Assembly: GCA_041946865.1 (NCBI GenBank)
Contig: JBHGBF010000032.1
Location: 1-41,906, forward strand
Source of the DNA: RPQK01 sp041946865
GTDB taxonomy: Bacteria > Acidobacteriota > UBA6911 > RPQK01
DNA length: 41,906 bases
Reading direction: 5' to 3'
Shown here: piece by piece, positions 22,982-31,891 of the stretch
How the letters are laid out: every line of letters starts with the position of its first letter
Position numbering within the stretch: position 1 is the stretch's first letter
Notes under the pieces: model-generated
Seen by the model: only the letters and a program-made list of their open reading frames with translations
What the model was told of the DNA's origin: nothing
Databases searched by the model: none
Position numbers and translations under genes: made by a program

Positions 22982-25285
22982 ATGGACTCGCTTTTCGAGC
23001 TTCTTTTTAAGTACAAGTGGTTTTTGTTCGAGAAAGGCAGGATCTTCCTGGAAAGCCGTTTTTCCCCCTGGTTGATTCCGCTCCTGGCCATCGTCCTGGC
23101 CGTGGCCCTTTACTGGTTCAGCTCGGCCAGGAAGGGAAACACCGTCGAGGTGTTCGAGCCGACCACGGCAGCTCCGCGCCGCATGCCCATCTGGCTGTTG
23201 ATCGGCTTGCGCGCCGTAGTTCTGGCCGCGCTGCTTCTTGTGCTCATGCGGCCGACACTGGTTGTTTCAAGCTTGCTGCCGCGCGAGAACATTGTGGCCG
23301 TGCTGGTGGACGACTCGAAGAGCATGACCCTGCGCGACGTCGCGGGGGGGACCCGATTGGATGCCGTGAAGCGCTTGCTGAGCCCAGGCCAGCAAGGCTT
23401 TCTGGCGGAGCTTGAGCAACGCTTCCAGACCCGCCTGTTCAGCTTCTCGCGCGAGAGCCATCGCGTGCAGTCCGCCTCTCAGCTGAGAGCCGACGGAAAA
23501 GCCACGAGCCTGGAGGCAGCGCTCCAGGGCGTACTCCGCGAGTTTACGTCGGCGCCCTTGGTTTCCGTTGTAGTGATCTCGGATGGCGCCGACAACTCTT
23601 CGTCCAACCTGTCCACGGTGCTGAACGAGTTGCGCAGCCGGAAGATCACGGTCAGCTCCTTAGGCGTGGGGGCGGCCACGGTCGACCGCGATATCGAAAT
23701 CGTCCAGGCCAGCGCGCCGTCCACGGTGCTTCCAGGGTCCATTACGCAGGCCGTGGTGTCGCTCAAAAGCGCTGGTTTCGCAGGTCGACAGGTGACGCTG
23801 GAAGTTCGGGAGAACGGCAAACTGATCAATTCGAAACCAGTCGAGCTCGAAGGCAGTAATGAACCGCAAGTTGTCGATATCGATCTGACGCCAAAGGGAA
23901 ACGGGCCGAAAACGTACACGCTGGCGGTGAGGCCTCAGGACGGCGAAGCTATAACCGTCAACAACGAGCAGAAAATGGTCCTGAACGTCGAGGACATCCA
24001 GCCGAAAATCCTCTACCTGGAGGGCACGCCGCGCTGGGAGTACAAGTTCATCCGCCAGGCGCTCTCCAAAGACAAGAACCTGCAGCTGGTGACCCTGTTG
24101 CGCACATCCGGCAACAAGTTTTACCGCCAGGGTGTGGAAAGCGAGGACAATCTGGCGGGCGGGTTTCCGGCAAACCGGGAGGAACTCTTCCAGTACAAAG
24201 GGCTCGTGCTTGGCAGCATTGAAGCCACCTTCTTTTCGAAGGAACAGGCTCAGATGATTGCCGATTTTGTCAGTGTCCGCGGCGGCGGATTCATGATGCT
24301 GGGAGGAAAGACCTCGTTTGACGCCGGCAACTATGCCAACACCGCGATCGCGGACATTCTGCCTGTCATCCTCGGCGAGAGAGCACAAGGTGTTTCCTAC
24401 TTGCGGCAGCCCGAGAAACTGGAGCTGACCTCGTACGGCAAGAACCATCCGATTACTCGACTGGTGACCGACGAAGCTCAGAATGAAAGGAGATGGGCAT
24501 CCCTCCCCCCGATCGGGGACTTCAACTGGATCGCGACCAGCAAGCCGGGGGCAACCGTGCTGGTGCGGGGTAACGGCAGAGGATCGCCGGTGATGCTCGC
24601 CGCTCATCGCTACGGACGGGGCCGCGCGCTTGCCTTCATGGCGGACAGCTCCTGGAGATGGCGCATGGAAATGCCCCACAACGACGACTCGCATCAGGTC
24701 TTCTGGCGTCAGGCCGCTCGGTGGCTGGTCGGCTCCGCCCCCGACCAGGTGAACCTCGATCTCGGTGATGGAGTCTACGCCGAAGACGACACCGTTCGGC
24801 TCAACGTGGATGTCAACGACGCCTCCTTCCGAGGCTTGAACAATGCCGACGTCACGGTCGCCATCGCGTCGCCGGCCGGCAAAAGGACCGAAATCCCGAT
24901 CAAATGGTCAGGACAGAAGGACGGCGCCTACCTGGGTGCATTTCGGCCTGAAGAAAAAGGAATTTACGAGATCCAGGCGACTGCCCAGGCGCAGGGGAAG
25001 GAAATCGGAACGGCCCGCCAGTTTGTCGTAGTGGAGGAGTCGAACAAGGAGTTCTTCAGCCCCGCTCAGAATCGGGAGCTGCTGACGCACGTGGCGTCGC
25101 AGACCGGTGGCAAGTACTATCCGCTCAGCGCGGCGGCGCAAATACCCGAAGAGTTGGTCTATCAGGAGCGCCCCAACTCGGTGCCGCAGTACCTGCCGCT
25201 GTGGGACATGCCGATTCTCTTTCTGATGATCTGCGGGGTACTGACAGCCGAGTGGTTCCTCCGCCGGCGAGGAGGGTTGGCGTGA
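22982..25285 (+). CDS. membrane VWA / amidotransferase-like protein
   Basis: A 767-residue protein with two N-terminal transmembrane helices (about 30-47 and 70-90) and one at the C-terminus (about 740-760). Between them is a VWA domain with MIDAS residues D110-D-S112-K-S114 in VDDSKSM. It is followed by beta-sandwich sequence and a class-I glutamine-amidotransferase-like domain (about 335-470, ILYLEGTPRWEYKFIRQAL, then GGGFMMLGG). I see no catalytic Cys in the expected loop, so the latter is likely a non-enzymatic fold. The extracytoplasmic part probably binds a metal-dependent partner at the envelope. This architecture is known beside DUF4159 and MoxR genes. No strong ribosome binding site is seen before the ATG. 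Confidence 0.88.
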   Translation: MDSLFELLFKYKWFLFEKGRIFLESRFSPWLIPLLAIVLAVALYWFSSARKGNTVEVFEPTTAAPRRMPIWLLIGLRAVVLAALLLVLMRPTLVVSSLLPRENIVAVLVDDSKSMTLRDVAGGTRLDAVKRLLSPGQQGFLAELEQRFQTRLFSFSRESHRVQSASQLRADGKATSLEAALQGVLREFTSAPLVSVVVISDGADNSSSNLSTVLNELRSRKITVSSLGVGAATVDRDIEIVQASAPSTVLPGSITQAVVSLKSAGFAGRQVTLEVRENGKLINSKPVELEGSNEPQVVDIDLTPKGNGPKTYTLAVRPQDGEAITVNNEQKMVLNVEDIQPKILYLEGTPRWEYKFIRQALSKDKNLQLVTLLRTSGNKFYRQGVESEDNLAGGFPANREELFQYKGLVLGSIEATFFSKEQAQMIADFVSVRGGGFMMLGGKTSFDAGNYANTAIADILPVILGERAQGVSYLRQPEKLELTSYGKNHPITRLVTDEAQNERRWASLPPIGDFNWIATSKPGATVLVRGNGRGSPVMLAAHRYGRGRALAFMADSSWRWRMEMPHNDDSHQVFWRQAARWLVGSAPDQVNLDLGDGVYAEDDTVRLNVDVNDASFRGLNNADVTVAIASPAGKRTEIPIKWSGQKDGAYLGAFRPEEKGIYEIQATAQAQGKEIGTARQFVVVEESNKEFFSPAQNRELLTHVASQTGGKYYPLSAAAQIPEELVYQERPNSVPQYLPLWDMPILFLMICGVLTAEWFLRRRGGLA

Positions 25286-25374
25286 AGGGTGGTCGGCAAG
25301 ATTTACATGAACTCCAGTTCGGCCTCGCTGATCCGCGCCCGTTCGGGGTTCGTCTAAAAATCAGGGCATGGCCA

Positions 25375-26415
25375 ATGCACTCGAAAATAAAGTGGGCCTG
25401 GATAGTCTCTTTGGTGGCGGCTATCTGCCTCTCGGCTTCCCTTCTTGCCCAGTCCACGCACGCGTTGATCGTGACCAGCGCCTCTGGCGAGGATCAATTC
25501 AAAGAGCAGTTCTGGGACTGGGGAATGCGGCTCAAACACGTTCTTACGGAGCAGATGCGTGTCCCGAAAGAAAACGTCCTTTTTCTGTTTGAGGATCCGT
25601 CAAAAGGGGCCTCGCTGGTTTTCGGGAAATCGACCAGAAGCGAGCTGACCAGGGCAGCCGAGGAGCTGGGTGGCGCCGCGAAGGCGGGAGACCTGGTTCT
25701 GATTGTGTTATTGGGTCACGGCAGTTACGACGGCCTGACCTACAAGTTCAATCTGGTTGGTCCTGATGTGACGACGGCCGACTTGGAACAGCTGCTTGAC
25801 CGTTTTTCGCGCCAGCAGGTGGTTCTGGTCGCCGCGACTCCGTGCAGCGGGGGATTGACACGCACGCTGGCCGGGAAGAACCGCGTCATTATGGCGGCGA
25901 CGAAAAGCGAGCTGGAAAACAACCAGACTGTCTTCGGCGGGTTTTTCGTGGAGGCTTTTGAAAATCAGGTGGCGGATTCCGACAAGAGCGGCCGGGTTTC
26001 GATGCTGGAAGCTTACCTGTTCGCGCGCAAAAAAGTTGAGGACTGGTACGAGGAGCGCCAGAAGTTGGCCACCGAGCATCCGCTGCTCGAGGACGATGGC
26101 AACGGCCGCGCTTCCTCCGTCCCTTCGCCGCAGACCGGAGATGGGCTGCTTGCCGGCAGGCTTTCGCCGGGACCGGCCATTCCGCCCGCATTGGCAGCGT
26201 ACCCCGTTCATACGGAAGGCGGAGTGTCAGCGGGCAATCAGAAGGAGCTGCGCGAGCTTCAGGCGGCTAAGAGGAAGGTCGAAGCTGACATCGCGGCACT
26301 GAAATACAGAAAATCCAGCATGGAAGAGGCAGAGTATCAGAAGGACCTGGAGAAGTTGCTACTGGAGCTGGCGCGGACTGACAACCGCATCCGGGAGTTG
26401 GAGAAACCAAAATGA
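25375..26415 (+). CDS. exported caspase/C13-like cysteine peptidase
   Basis: A 346-residue protein with a signal peptide (residues 7-26, ending near LLAQS). A caspase-hemoglobinase-fold domain follows: LIVTSASGEDQFKEQF at the start, the catalytic His115 in LLGHGSYDG, and the catalytic Cys157 in ATPCSGGL. DSDKSGRVSMLEAYLFA is the usual helix after the core. Residues about 285-346 form a charged coiled coil. The ATG at 25375 directly precedes the signal sequence; a GTG at 25282 overlapping the previous stop would bury that signal in a 31-residue extension. The next gene starts inside its stop codon (4-nt overlap), so the two peptidases are translationally coupled. Substrates are unknown; the family cleaves after basic or Asn/Asp residues. 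Confidence 0.87.
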   Translation: MHSKIKWAWIVSLVAAICLSASLLAQSTHALIVTSASGEDQFKEQFWDWGMRLKHVLTEQMRVPKENVLFLFEDPSKGASLVFGKSTRSELTRAAEELGGAAKAGDLVLIVLLGHGSYDGLTYKFNLVGPDVTTADLEQLLDRFSRQQVVLVAATPCSGGLTRTLAGKNRVIMAATKSELENNQTVFGGFFVEAFENQVADSDKSGRVSMLEAYLFARKKVEDWYEERQKLATEHPLLEDDGNGRASSVPSPQTGDGLLAGRLSPGPAIPPALAAYPVHTEGGVSAGNQKELRELQAAKRKVEADIAALKYRKSSMEEAEYQKDLEKLLLELARTDNRIRELEKPK

Positions 26416-29186
26416 AGGGTTACAGCCCGGCGAGGCGCAGAACAGATCCAACGGACGGCACGAAGGGACGTCCAGGATCGTCGGCACTGTTCTTTGGCCC
26501 TCTGCGGCTGATGCTGCCGCTTCTTGCCTTCTGCCTTGTGCTGGTGCTGGTCGTCGCCTCTCGGCAGGCCGCCGGGCTCGCTGAAACTCCCCAGGCGGCG
26601 CAAGCGCTCCTTTCCCAAGGCCGGTATGCCGAGGCGCTGGCGGCTTACGAACGACTGGCCGAACGGCCCGACAGCTCCGGACCCGTAAGAGTCGCGCTCC
26701 TCAAGGTTCTCCAGCTGACCGGCAAGTATGCACGGGTGGAAGAGCTGGCATCGCAGTACCTGCAAGCCTCGCCCAATTCCGCTTTCTCCTTCTGGCTCGG
26801 GAAGGCGCGAGGCGCGCAGGGCAAATATGCGGAAGCGGAAGCCGCTTTTCGCAGCGCAATGCGCTCTGAGAGCCAAAACGGTGTTGGTGATGAAGCGGCC
26901 CTGGAGCTTGCCCTGCTTCTGAAAGAAACAGGGCGGCTGGACGAGAGCCGCGCTGAGTTCCAGCGATTGTATGAGCAGATCGCTGCCGACAGCGCCAAAC
27001 TGGGACTGGCGGCGGTGGCCTTGCAGAACCTCGAGCAGTTTCAGGAGGCGAATTCTGCCTTCAGGCAGGCCACCGAGACAAGTCCTGAGGACGCGGATAT
27101 CTGGAATGCCTGGGGCCGCCTTTTCCTTGAGAAATACGACAAGGCGAATGCGGCGTCCGTGTTCGAGGACGCTCTCAAGGCCGCTCCAAATCACCCGGAC
27201 TCGCTCGCAGGCCTGGCCCAGTGCCTCGCCGAAGAGGACGGCCAGCGGGCCCAGTCCCTCGTTGAAAAGGCGCTTGGTGTCAATCCCAACCTGATTGAAG
27301 CTCACCTTCTGCTCGCCCAGGCGGCCATTGAAGCCGAGGATTTCGACAAAGCGGCAGATCACATCCAAAAGGCCCTGCAAGTGAATCCCAGCTCGCCGGA
27401 AGTCCACTCATGTAAAGCCGTCCTCCACTTCGGGAAGCGCGAACCATCCGCACTCCAGCAGGAGATCCAGGCGGCTCTAAAGACCAATCCCCACTGCGGC
27501 CCGCTGTACGAAAACCTTGCTGATTATGCCGTCACGCAACGTTTCTACGAGCAGGCAGTCGATTACTTCCGCAAGGCCATCGAGCTGAATCCCCGTCTCT
27601 GGAGCGCTTACTCGGGGCTGGGAATCAACCTTCTTCGCCTGGGTGACGAAGCCGCAGCCAAGGAAGCGCTCGAGATCTCGTATGCGAACGACCGCTTCAA
27701 CGTCTGGACGGTCAACACCTTGCGCCTGATCGACAGCTTCGAAAACTTCGACACGATCGAAGTGCCGGCCGGGAGCATTGGGTCTCGATCCAGCGCACAA
27801 AGCGCACCACTTGCCCGCCGCGCTTCCGCCCAGGCGCCCGATTTTCGCATCAAGCTTCACAAGAAAGAGTCGGCGATTCTGCGTCTTTACGTGCCGGATC
27901 TGCTGCGGCAGGCGTTCGAAACCCTGTCAGCGAAGTACGCTTATCACCCGAAAACCCCGCTCTACCTGGAAGTCTTTCCCGATCATGAAGACTTTGCCGT
28001 TCGCACCTTAGGTTTGCCCGGGCTAGGAGCTTTGGGTGTCTGCTTCGGCCCAGGGATCGTGATGGACTCCCCGAGCGCTCGGCCAAAGGGCGGCTTTCAC
28101 TGGGGCAGCACCTTGTGGCACGAGTCCGCTCATGTCATCACGCTGGGCATGACCGACCACAACGTGCCCCGCTGGTTCAGCGAAGGGTTGTCGGTCATGG
28201 AGGAGCATAAGGCCAGGCCCGGGTGGGGAGACAACGTGAGCCTGGAAGCGATCAAGGCCATGCAGGACAAGAAGCTGCTCCCGATCGCCGAGCTGAATGC
28301 CGGCTTCCAGCGGCCGCGTTTCCCGGGACAGGTCCAGTTGTCTTACTTCCAGGCTGGTCAAGCCTGCGAGTTCATCGACAAGCAGTTCGGTTTCCCCGCG
28401 ATTCTCAACATGCTCAAGGGCTTCAAAGAGGGACACACGCTGGAACAGGTTTTGGCGGACACGCTGCAACTCTCTACTGAGGCGTTCGACAAGCAGTTCA
28501 ACGAGTTTCTGCAGTCCCGATTAGGCCAGGCGTTCAAATCGGTAGATTTCGAATTGCTCGAGGACAAGGCTTCTCTGAAATCGCCGGAAAAGCTGCCGGC
28601 CTGGCTCGCGCGCCACCCCGACAGTTTTTTCGCCAACCTGAAGCTGGGCTCGTTTTACGCCGAGCAAAACCAGCCGGATAGGGCCGTCCCCTACCTCCAA
28701 AAGGCGAAGAAGCTTTTCCCGGCCTATGACAAGCCGGATAACCCGTACCGGCAGCTGGCGCGAATCTACAAAGCGCAGAACAAGCTGCCGGCCGCGATTG
28801 CGGAGCTGGAAGCGCTGACCGCCATCAACGCCGGCGATTTTGAAGCACTCAAGCAGCTGGGCCAGTGGCTTAAGGAAAGCGGGAAGCCCGAGCGAGCCAT
28901 GCCGGTGCTCGAGAATGCTCTGTACGTCTATCCGTTCGACCCGGATATTCACAAGCTCCTGGCCGAGATCGGGTCCTCGCAGGGGAAGCTGGAGCTGGCC
29001 TTGAGGGAGTATCGGGCAGTGCTCGCCCTGAATCCGGATGATCCGGCCGCCGCGCATTTCAATGTGGCCCACGTCCTTTTTGAAATGGGCAGAAGGTCCG
29101 AAGCCAGGCAGCAAGTCCTGTCCGCGCTGGAAATCGCACCAGGCTTTCAGCCGGCTCAGGAGTTGCTGCTGAAACTGAGTCAATGA
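26412..29186 (+). CDS. exported TPR protein with a gluzincin-type metallopeptidase domain
   Basis: A 924-residue protein with an N-terminal hydrophobic anchor (about 24-46) after a basic stretch. N-terminal TPR-like repeats span about 55-450 and a second TPR block about 720-920. Between them (about 490-720) lies a peptidase-MA-like domain with H570-E571-S-A-H574 and Glu591 in RWFSEGL, 17 residues after the second His. These are the zinc ligands and catalytic Glu of a gluzincin. The active-site residues are intact, so I expect an active metallopeptidase outside the cytoplasmic membrane, with TPR arms to bind partners. The ATG overlaps the previous stop. A short heptamer repeat follows the gene. 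Confidence 0.88.
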   Translation: MKGYSPARRRTDPTDGTKGRPGSSALFFGPLRLMLPLLAFCLVLVLVVASRQAAGLAETPQAAQALLSQGRYAEALAAYERLAERPDSSGPVRVALLKVLQLTGKYARVEELASQYLQASPNSAFSFWLGKARGAQGKYAEAEAAFRSAMRSESQNGVGDEAALELALLLKETGRLDESRAEFQRLYEQIAADSAKLGLAAVALQNLEQFQEANSAFRQATETSPEDADIWNAWGRLFLEKYDKANAASVFEDALKAAPNHPDSLAGLAQCLAEEDGQRAQSLVEKALGVNPNLIEAHLLLAQAAIEAEDFDKAADHIQKALQVNPSSPEVHSCKAVLHFGKREPSALQQEIQAALKTNPHCGPLYENLADYAVTQRFYEQAVDYFRKAIELNPRLWSAYSGLGINLLRLGDEAAAKEALEISYANDRFNVWTVNTLRLIDSFENFDTIEVPAGSIGSRSSAQSAPLARRASAQAPDFRIKLHKKESAILRLYVPDLLRQAFETLSAKYAYHPKTPLYLEVFPDHEDFAVRTLGLPGLGALGVCFGPGIVMDSPSARPKGGFHWGSTLWHESAHVITLGMTDHNVPRWFSEGLSVMEEHKARPGWGDNVSLEAIKAMQDKKLLPIAELNAGFQRPRFPGQVQLSYFQAGQACEFIDKQFGFPAILNMLKGFKEGHTLEQVLADTLQLSTEAFDKQFNEFLQSRLGQAFKSVDFELLEDKASLKSPEKLPAWLARHPDSFFANLKLGSFYAEQNQPDRAVPYLQKAKKLFPAYDKPDNPYRQLARIYKAQNKLPAAIAELEALTAINAGDFEALKQLGQWLKESGKPERAMPVLENALYVYPFDPDIHKLLAEIGSSQGKLELALREYRAVLALNPDDPAAAHFNVAHVLFEMGRRSEARQQVLSALEIAPGFQPAQELLLKLSQ

Positions 29187-29197
29187 AGAGTCGTGCC

Positions 29198-29218
29198 GGT
29201 TACCAGTTGCCGGTGACC
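29198..29218 (+). repeat. three heptamers of the GTTRCC family
   Basis: GGTTACC, AGTTGCC and GGTGACC lie head to tail 11 nt after the TPR-peptidase stop and before the MoxR gene. They are related to the large array at 31892-32465 (opposite orientation). Confidence 0.75.
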
Positions 29219-29238
29219 GGAAGGAGTGAGGTAATCGA

Positions 29239-30303
29239 ATGCTAAGGGACAATCGGGTGGAAAGAACTGAAGCGGCATTGGCTGCGTTTCCTCAGACGCG
29301 CCCGTCTGCCGAAGCTGAATTAATCGATAAGATGCAGAAGGCCAACGCGCTGATCCTCAACCAGATACGGAAGGAGATCGTAGGCCAGGATGACGTGGTC
29401 GAGCAGGTACTCATTTCGCTGTTTGTCGGCGGTCACTCAATGATCACCGGCGTGCCAGGGCTGGCCAAGACCCTGCTGATCAGGACGGTCGCCAACGTCC
29501 TTGACCTCAAATTCAAGCGGATTCAGTTCACACCGGATTTGATGCCGGCCGACATCACCGGAACGGACATCATCGAAGAGGACCACGGGACGGGACGTCG
29601 GACCATGAGTTTCGTAAAGGGACCGATCTTCGCGAACATCCTGCTGGCCGACGAGATCAACCGAACCCCGCCGAAGACGCAGTCAGCGCTGCTCGAGGCG
29701 ATGCAGGAGTATACGGTGACCGTGCAGGGAGTCACCTACGAGCTGGAACGCCCGTTCTTCGTCCTGGCTACCCAGAATCCGATCGAGCTGGAGGGAACCT
29801 ATCCCTTGCCGGAAGCCCAGCTCGACCGGTTCATGTTCAACATTGTCATCGATTACCTCAGCGAAGATGAGGAAGTGGAGGTCGTGTCCGCCACCACCAA
29901 GCATCGTGATATTACTTACGAACGCTTGATCAGCGGTGCTGACATTCTCGAGTTCCAGCGAGTCGTACGAATGATTCCGGTCGCCGACTCCGTGACCCGT
30001 TATGCGGTCAATCTGACAAGGGCATCGCGGCCGGGCGACTCGAGCGCCCCGGATTTCGTGAAATCGTGGGTGAATTACGGCGCGAGCCTTCGGGCCTCGC
30101 AGTTCCTCATCCTCGGCGCCAAGGCACGGGCGGTCATGCAGGGCCGTTACAACGTGTCGATTGAGGATATCCGATACCTGGCTCACCCTGTCCTGAGGCA
30201 CCGGATCCTGACCAATTTTCAGGCGGAATCGGAACAAATCACGACGGACCACATCGTGAGCAGGCTGGTTGAGGCAGTGCCGGCACCGGCGTCAGGGATG
30301 TAG
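29239..30303 (+). CDS. MoxR-family AAA+ ATPase
   Basis: A 354-residue AAA+ ATPase. The Walker A is GVPGLAKT (71-78), with the MoxR-specific Ala, and the Walker B is ILLADEIN (Asp137-Glu138). FVLATQNPIELEGTYPLPEAQLDRF is the family signature between sensor 1 and the arginine-finger region. The lid domain with VLRHRILTNFQA is present near the C-terminus. MoxR ATPases act as chaperones that mature VWA or envelope proteins. In Bat-type operons they precede DUF58 and BatA genes, exactly the order here. The ATG at 29239 is preceded by GGAAGGAGTGAG. Confidence 0.95.
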   Translation: MLRDNRVERTEAALAAFPQTRPSAEAELIDKMQKANALILNQIRKEIVGQDDVVEQVLISLFVGGHSMITGVPGLAKTLLIRTVANVLDLKFKRIQFTPDLMPADITGTDIIEEDHGTGRRTMSFVKGPIFANILLADEINRTPPKTQSALLEAMQEYTVTVQGVTYELERPFFVLATQNPIELEGTYPLPEAQLDRFMFNIVIDYLSEDEEVEVVSATTKHRDITYERLISGADILEFQRVVRMIPVADSVTRYAVNLTRASRPGDSSAPDFVKSWVNYGASLRASQFLILGAKARAVMQGRYNVSIEDIRYLAHPVLRHRILTNFQAESEQITTDHIVSRLVEAVPAPASGM

Positions 30304-30329
30304 GGCAAAAGCATTCCCGAGAGGAAACT

Positions 30330-31262
30330 ATGCATGCTTCAGTTTTCGCCCGGCAGACCCGATCGAAGACCAGGTTTCTCGATCCCTCGATTCTGGCCAA
30401 GATCCGGAACCTGGAGCTGATCGCGCGCACCGTGGTCGACGGTTTCATCTCCGGTCTGCACCGGTCGCCCAATCTCGGTTTCAGCCTGGATTTCGCCGAG
30501 TATCGGCAATACATGCCCGGTGATGACGTGCGGCGCATTGACTGGAAGGTCTACGCCCGATCGGATCGTTTCTACGTCAAAGAGTACGAAGGCGAAACGA
30601 ATACTTACGTGCATCTGCTCCTCGATATCAGCGCGTCGATGGGTTATGGTTCGCGCCCGAAGCCTGAGGGAGTGACGAAGATCGAATACGCCTCCTTCCT
30701 GACCGCATCACTGGCCTACTTTGCCCAGAGGCAAAAGGACAGCGTGGGATTGGTGACTTTCGACAACCGGATCGTAGAACGCGTCCCGCCTCGCTGCCGG
30801 ATTGCCCACATGAACAGCATCCTCCACCTTCTGGACCGGGCGGACCCGAGCGATCACAGCGAGTTCCACAAACCGCTGGAGGCGCTGGCGAAAAGCATTC
30901 GTCGCCGCGGCATTGTCGTCCTGATATCCGATCTGTATGCCCCAACTGAAGAGGTCGTCAAGAGCCTGAGCTTATTCCGGTTCAAGGGGAACGACGTGGT
31001 CATTCTTCACGTGCTGGACCCGCAGGAGATCGAGTTCAATTTCTCGGGAGGGGTTCGGCTGGAAGACATGGAGACGAAACGGGAGGCGGTTCTTTCGGCT
31101 GATGAGGCCCGGACGAACTATCTACGCCTTCTGAAGGAGCACAGCGAACGAATCAAGAAGGAGTGCGGTGTCCTGGGAATTGACTATACCCTGCTCAACA
31201 CCGCGCGGCCTCTGGATTACGCGCTGTATTCGTATCTGTACACGAGGCAGAAATCGATGTGA
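30330..31262 (+). CDS. DUF58 domain-containing protein
   Basis: A 310-residue cytoplasmic protein of the DUF58 family, the standard MoxR partner in Bat-type operons. The signature DDVRRIDWKVYARSDRFYVKEY sits near residue 65. The following VWA-like fold has LLLDISASMGYGS in the metal-site position (Asp-x-Ser-x-Ser) and GIVVLISDLYAP further on. It starts 26 nt after MoxR with GAGAGGAAAC before the ATG. After its stop the operon is interrupted by 1.2 kb of repeats before the BatA-like gene. Confidence 0.93.
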   Translation: MHASVFARQTRSKTRFLDPSILAKIRNLELIARTVVDGFISGLHRSPNLGFSLDFAEYRQYMPGDDVRRIDWKVYARSDRFYVKEYEGETNTYVHLLLDISASMGYGSRPKPEGVTKIEYASFLTASLAYFAQRQKDSVGLVTFDNRIVERVPPRCRIAHMNSILHLLDRADPSDHSEFHKPLEALAKSIRRRGIVVLISDLYAPTEEVVKSLSLFRFKGNDVVILHVLDPQEIEFNFSGGVRLEDMETKREAVLSADEARTNYLRLLKEHSERIKKECGVLGIDYTLLNTARPLDYALYSYLYTRQKSM

Positions 31263-31271
31263 AACGCCGCT

Positions 31272-31292
31272 CGTTACTGGTTACCCGTTAGC
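31272..31292 (+). repeat. three heptamers of the GTTRCC family
   Basis: CGTTACT, GGTTACC and CGTTAGC lie 9 nt after the DUF58 stop codon. This is another short cluster of the same heptamer family, in the orientation opposite to the large array 600 nt downstream. Confidence 0.7.
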
Positions 31293-31294
31293 GG

Positions 31295-31480
31295 CCCTCA
31301 GCGTCTTCCGCCCCTTCAGGGCTTGTCGTGGAAGATCCTGGGAACCCAGGGCTTCGCGCAAAGCGCTCCGCCCTGGGCTAATAACTTTCGGCCTTCCAGG
31401 CCGAGGATTTCGGTCTTTCAGGTCGAAGGGTTGGAGGTTCTACGGACCTCCAAGGGAAGACTGAGAAGGCGGCGATGCTG
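31295..31480. repeat. cluster of small palindromes (REP-like)
   Basis: Several hairpins stand side by side: CCCAGGGC (31345-31352) with GCCCTGGG (31370-31377), enclosing GCGC/GCGC; TCGGCC/GGCCGA at 31388-31404; and GGAGGT/ACCTCC at 31433-31451. AAGCGCTCCGC inside the first is shared with the inverted repeat at 12645-12770. No gene is seen here. Confidence 0.7.
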
Positions 31481-31870
31481 TTCTTCGGCCTGAAAGGCCG
31501 AAGAAACTGGACTTTGGCGAAAGTATAAGATGAATCAACAGGAACCGCTGCTGTGTGGCTGTATCACGCTGAAAGCGTGATAGACGCCAGGTGTTTTGTG
31601 TGGAGGCATGACAGCCCAGGGTAGCGCTTTTCAGCTACCCTGGGTAACTTGGTGTGTACGCCCGTTCCCTGAAGGGGAACAGCAAAGCGGCGTCGCCATA
31701 TTGCGCTGCCCTTTAGGGCAGAAAGGCTTGTTCTGCAACAGCTTCCCAGGGTAGGCGCTCAACTGCGCGCCTACCCTGAGCTGTCTTGCCCAACGCCTTC
31801 GGCGTGAAAAAGTTCACACATCTGTTTATTTCGCCAAAGTCCAGTCTCTTCGGCCTGAAAGGCCGAAGAA
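31481..31870. mobile_element. MITE-like element, 390 bp, imperfect 42-bp terminal inverted repeats
   Basis: 31481-31522 and 31829-31870 are inverted copies that match over 42 bp with four differences by my alignment. Each terminus itself contains a TTCGGCC...GGCCGAA hairpin followed by CTGGACTTTGGCGAAA. The interior is a string of hairpins: ATCACGCT/AGCGTGAT (31563-31581), CCCAGGGTAGC/GCTACCCTGGG (31615-31644), CTGCCC/GGGCAG (31706-31721) and CGCC/GGCG types. It has no coding capacity. The right half recurs inverted at 41700-41904. No clear target duplication was found. A MITE or complex REP element is the best description; no transposase in the window tells which. Confidence 0.65.
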
Positions 31871-31891
31871 AGGAAGCTCGGCCGATCTGAC

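Noticed and set aside
23660..24694. 344-codon minus-strand frame
   Set aside because: Antisense to the membrane VWA gene, with no start signal and no recognisable motif.
31295..31891. Structured RNA such as a riboswitch or group II intron
   Set aside because: The hairpins are many independent small palindromes with no conserved core, no intron protein, and copies inverted elsewhere.
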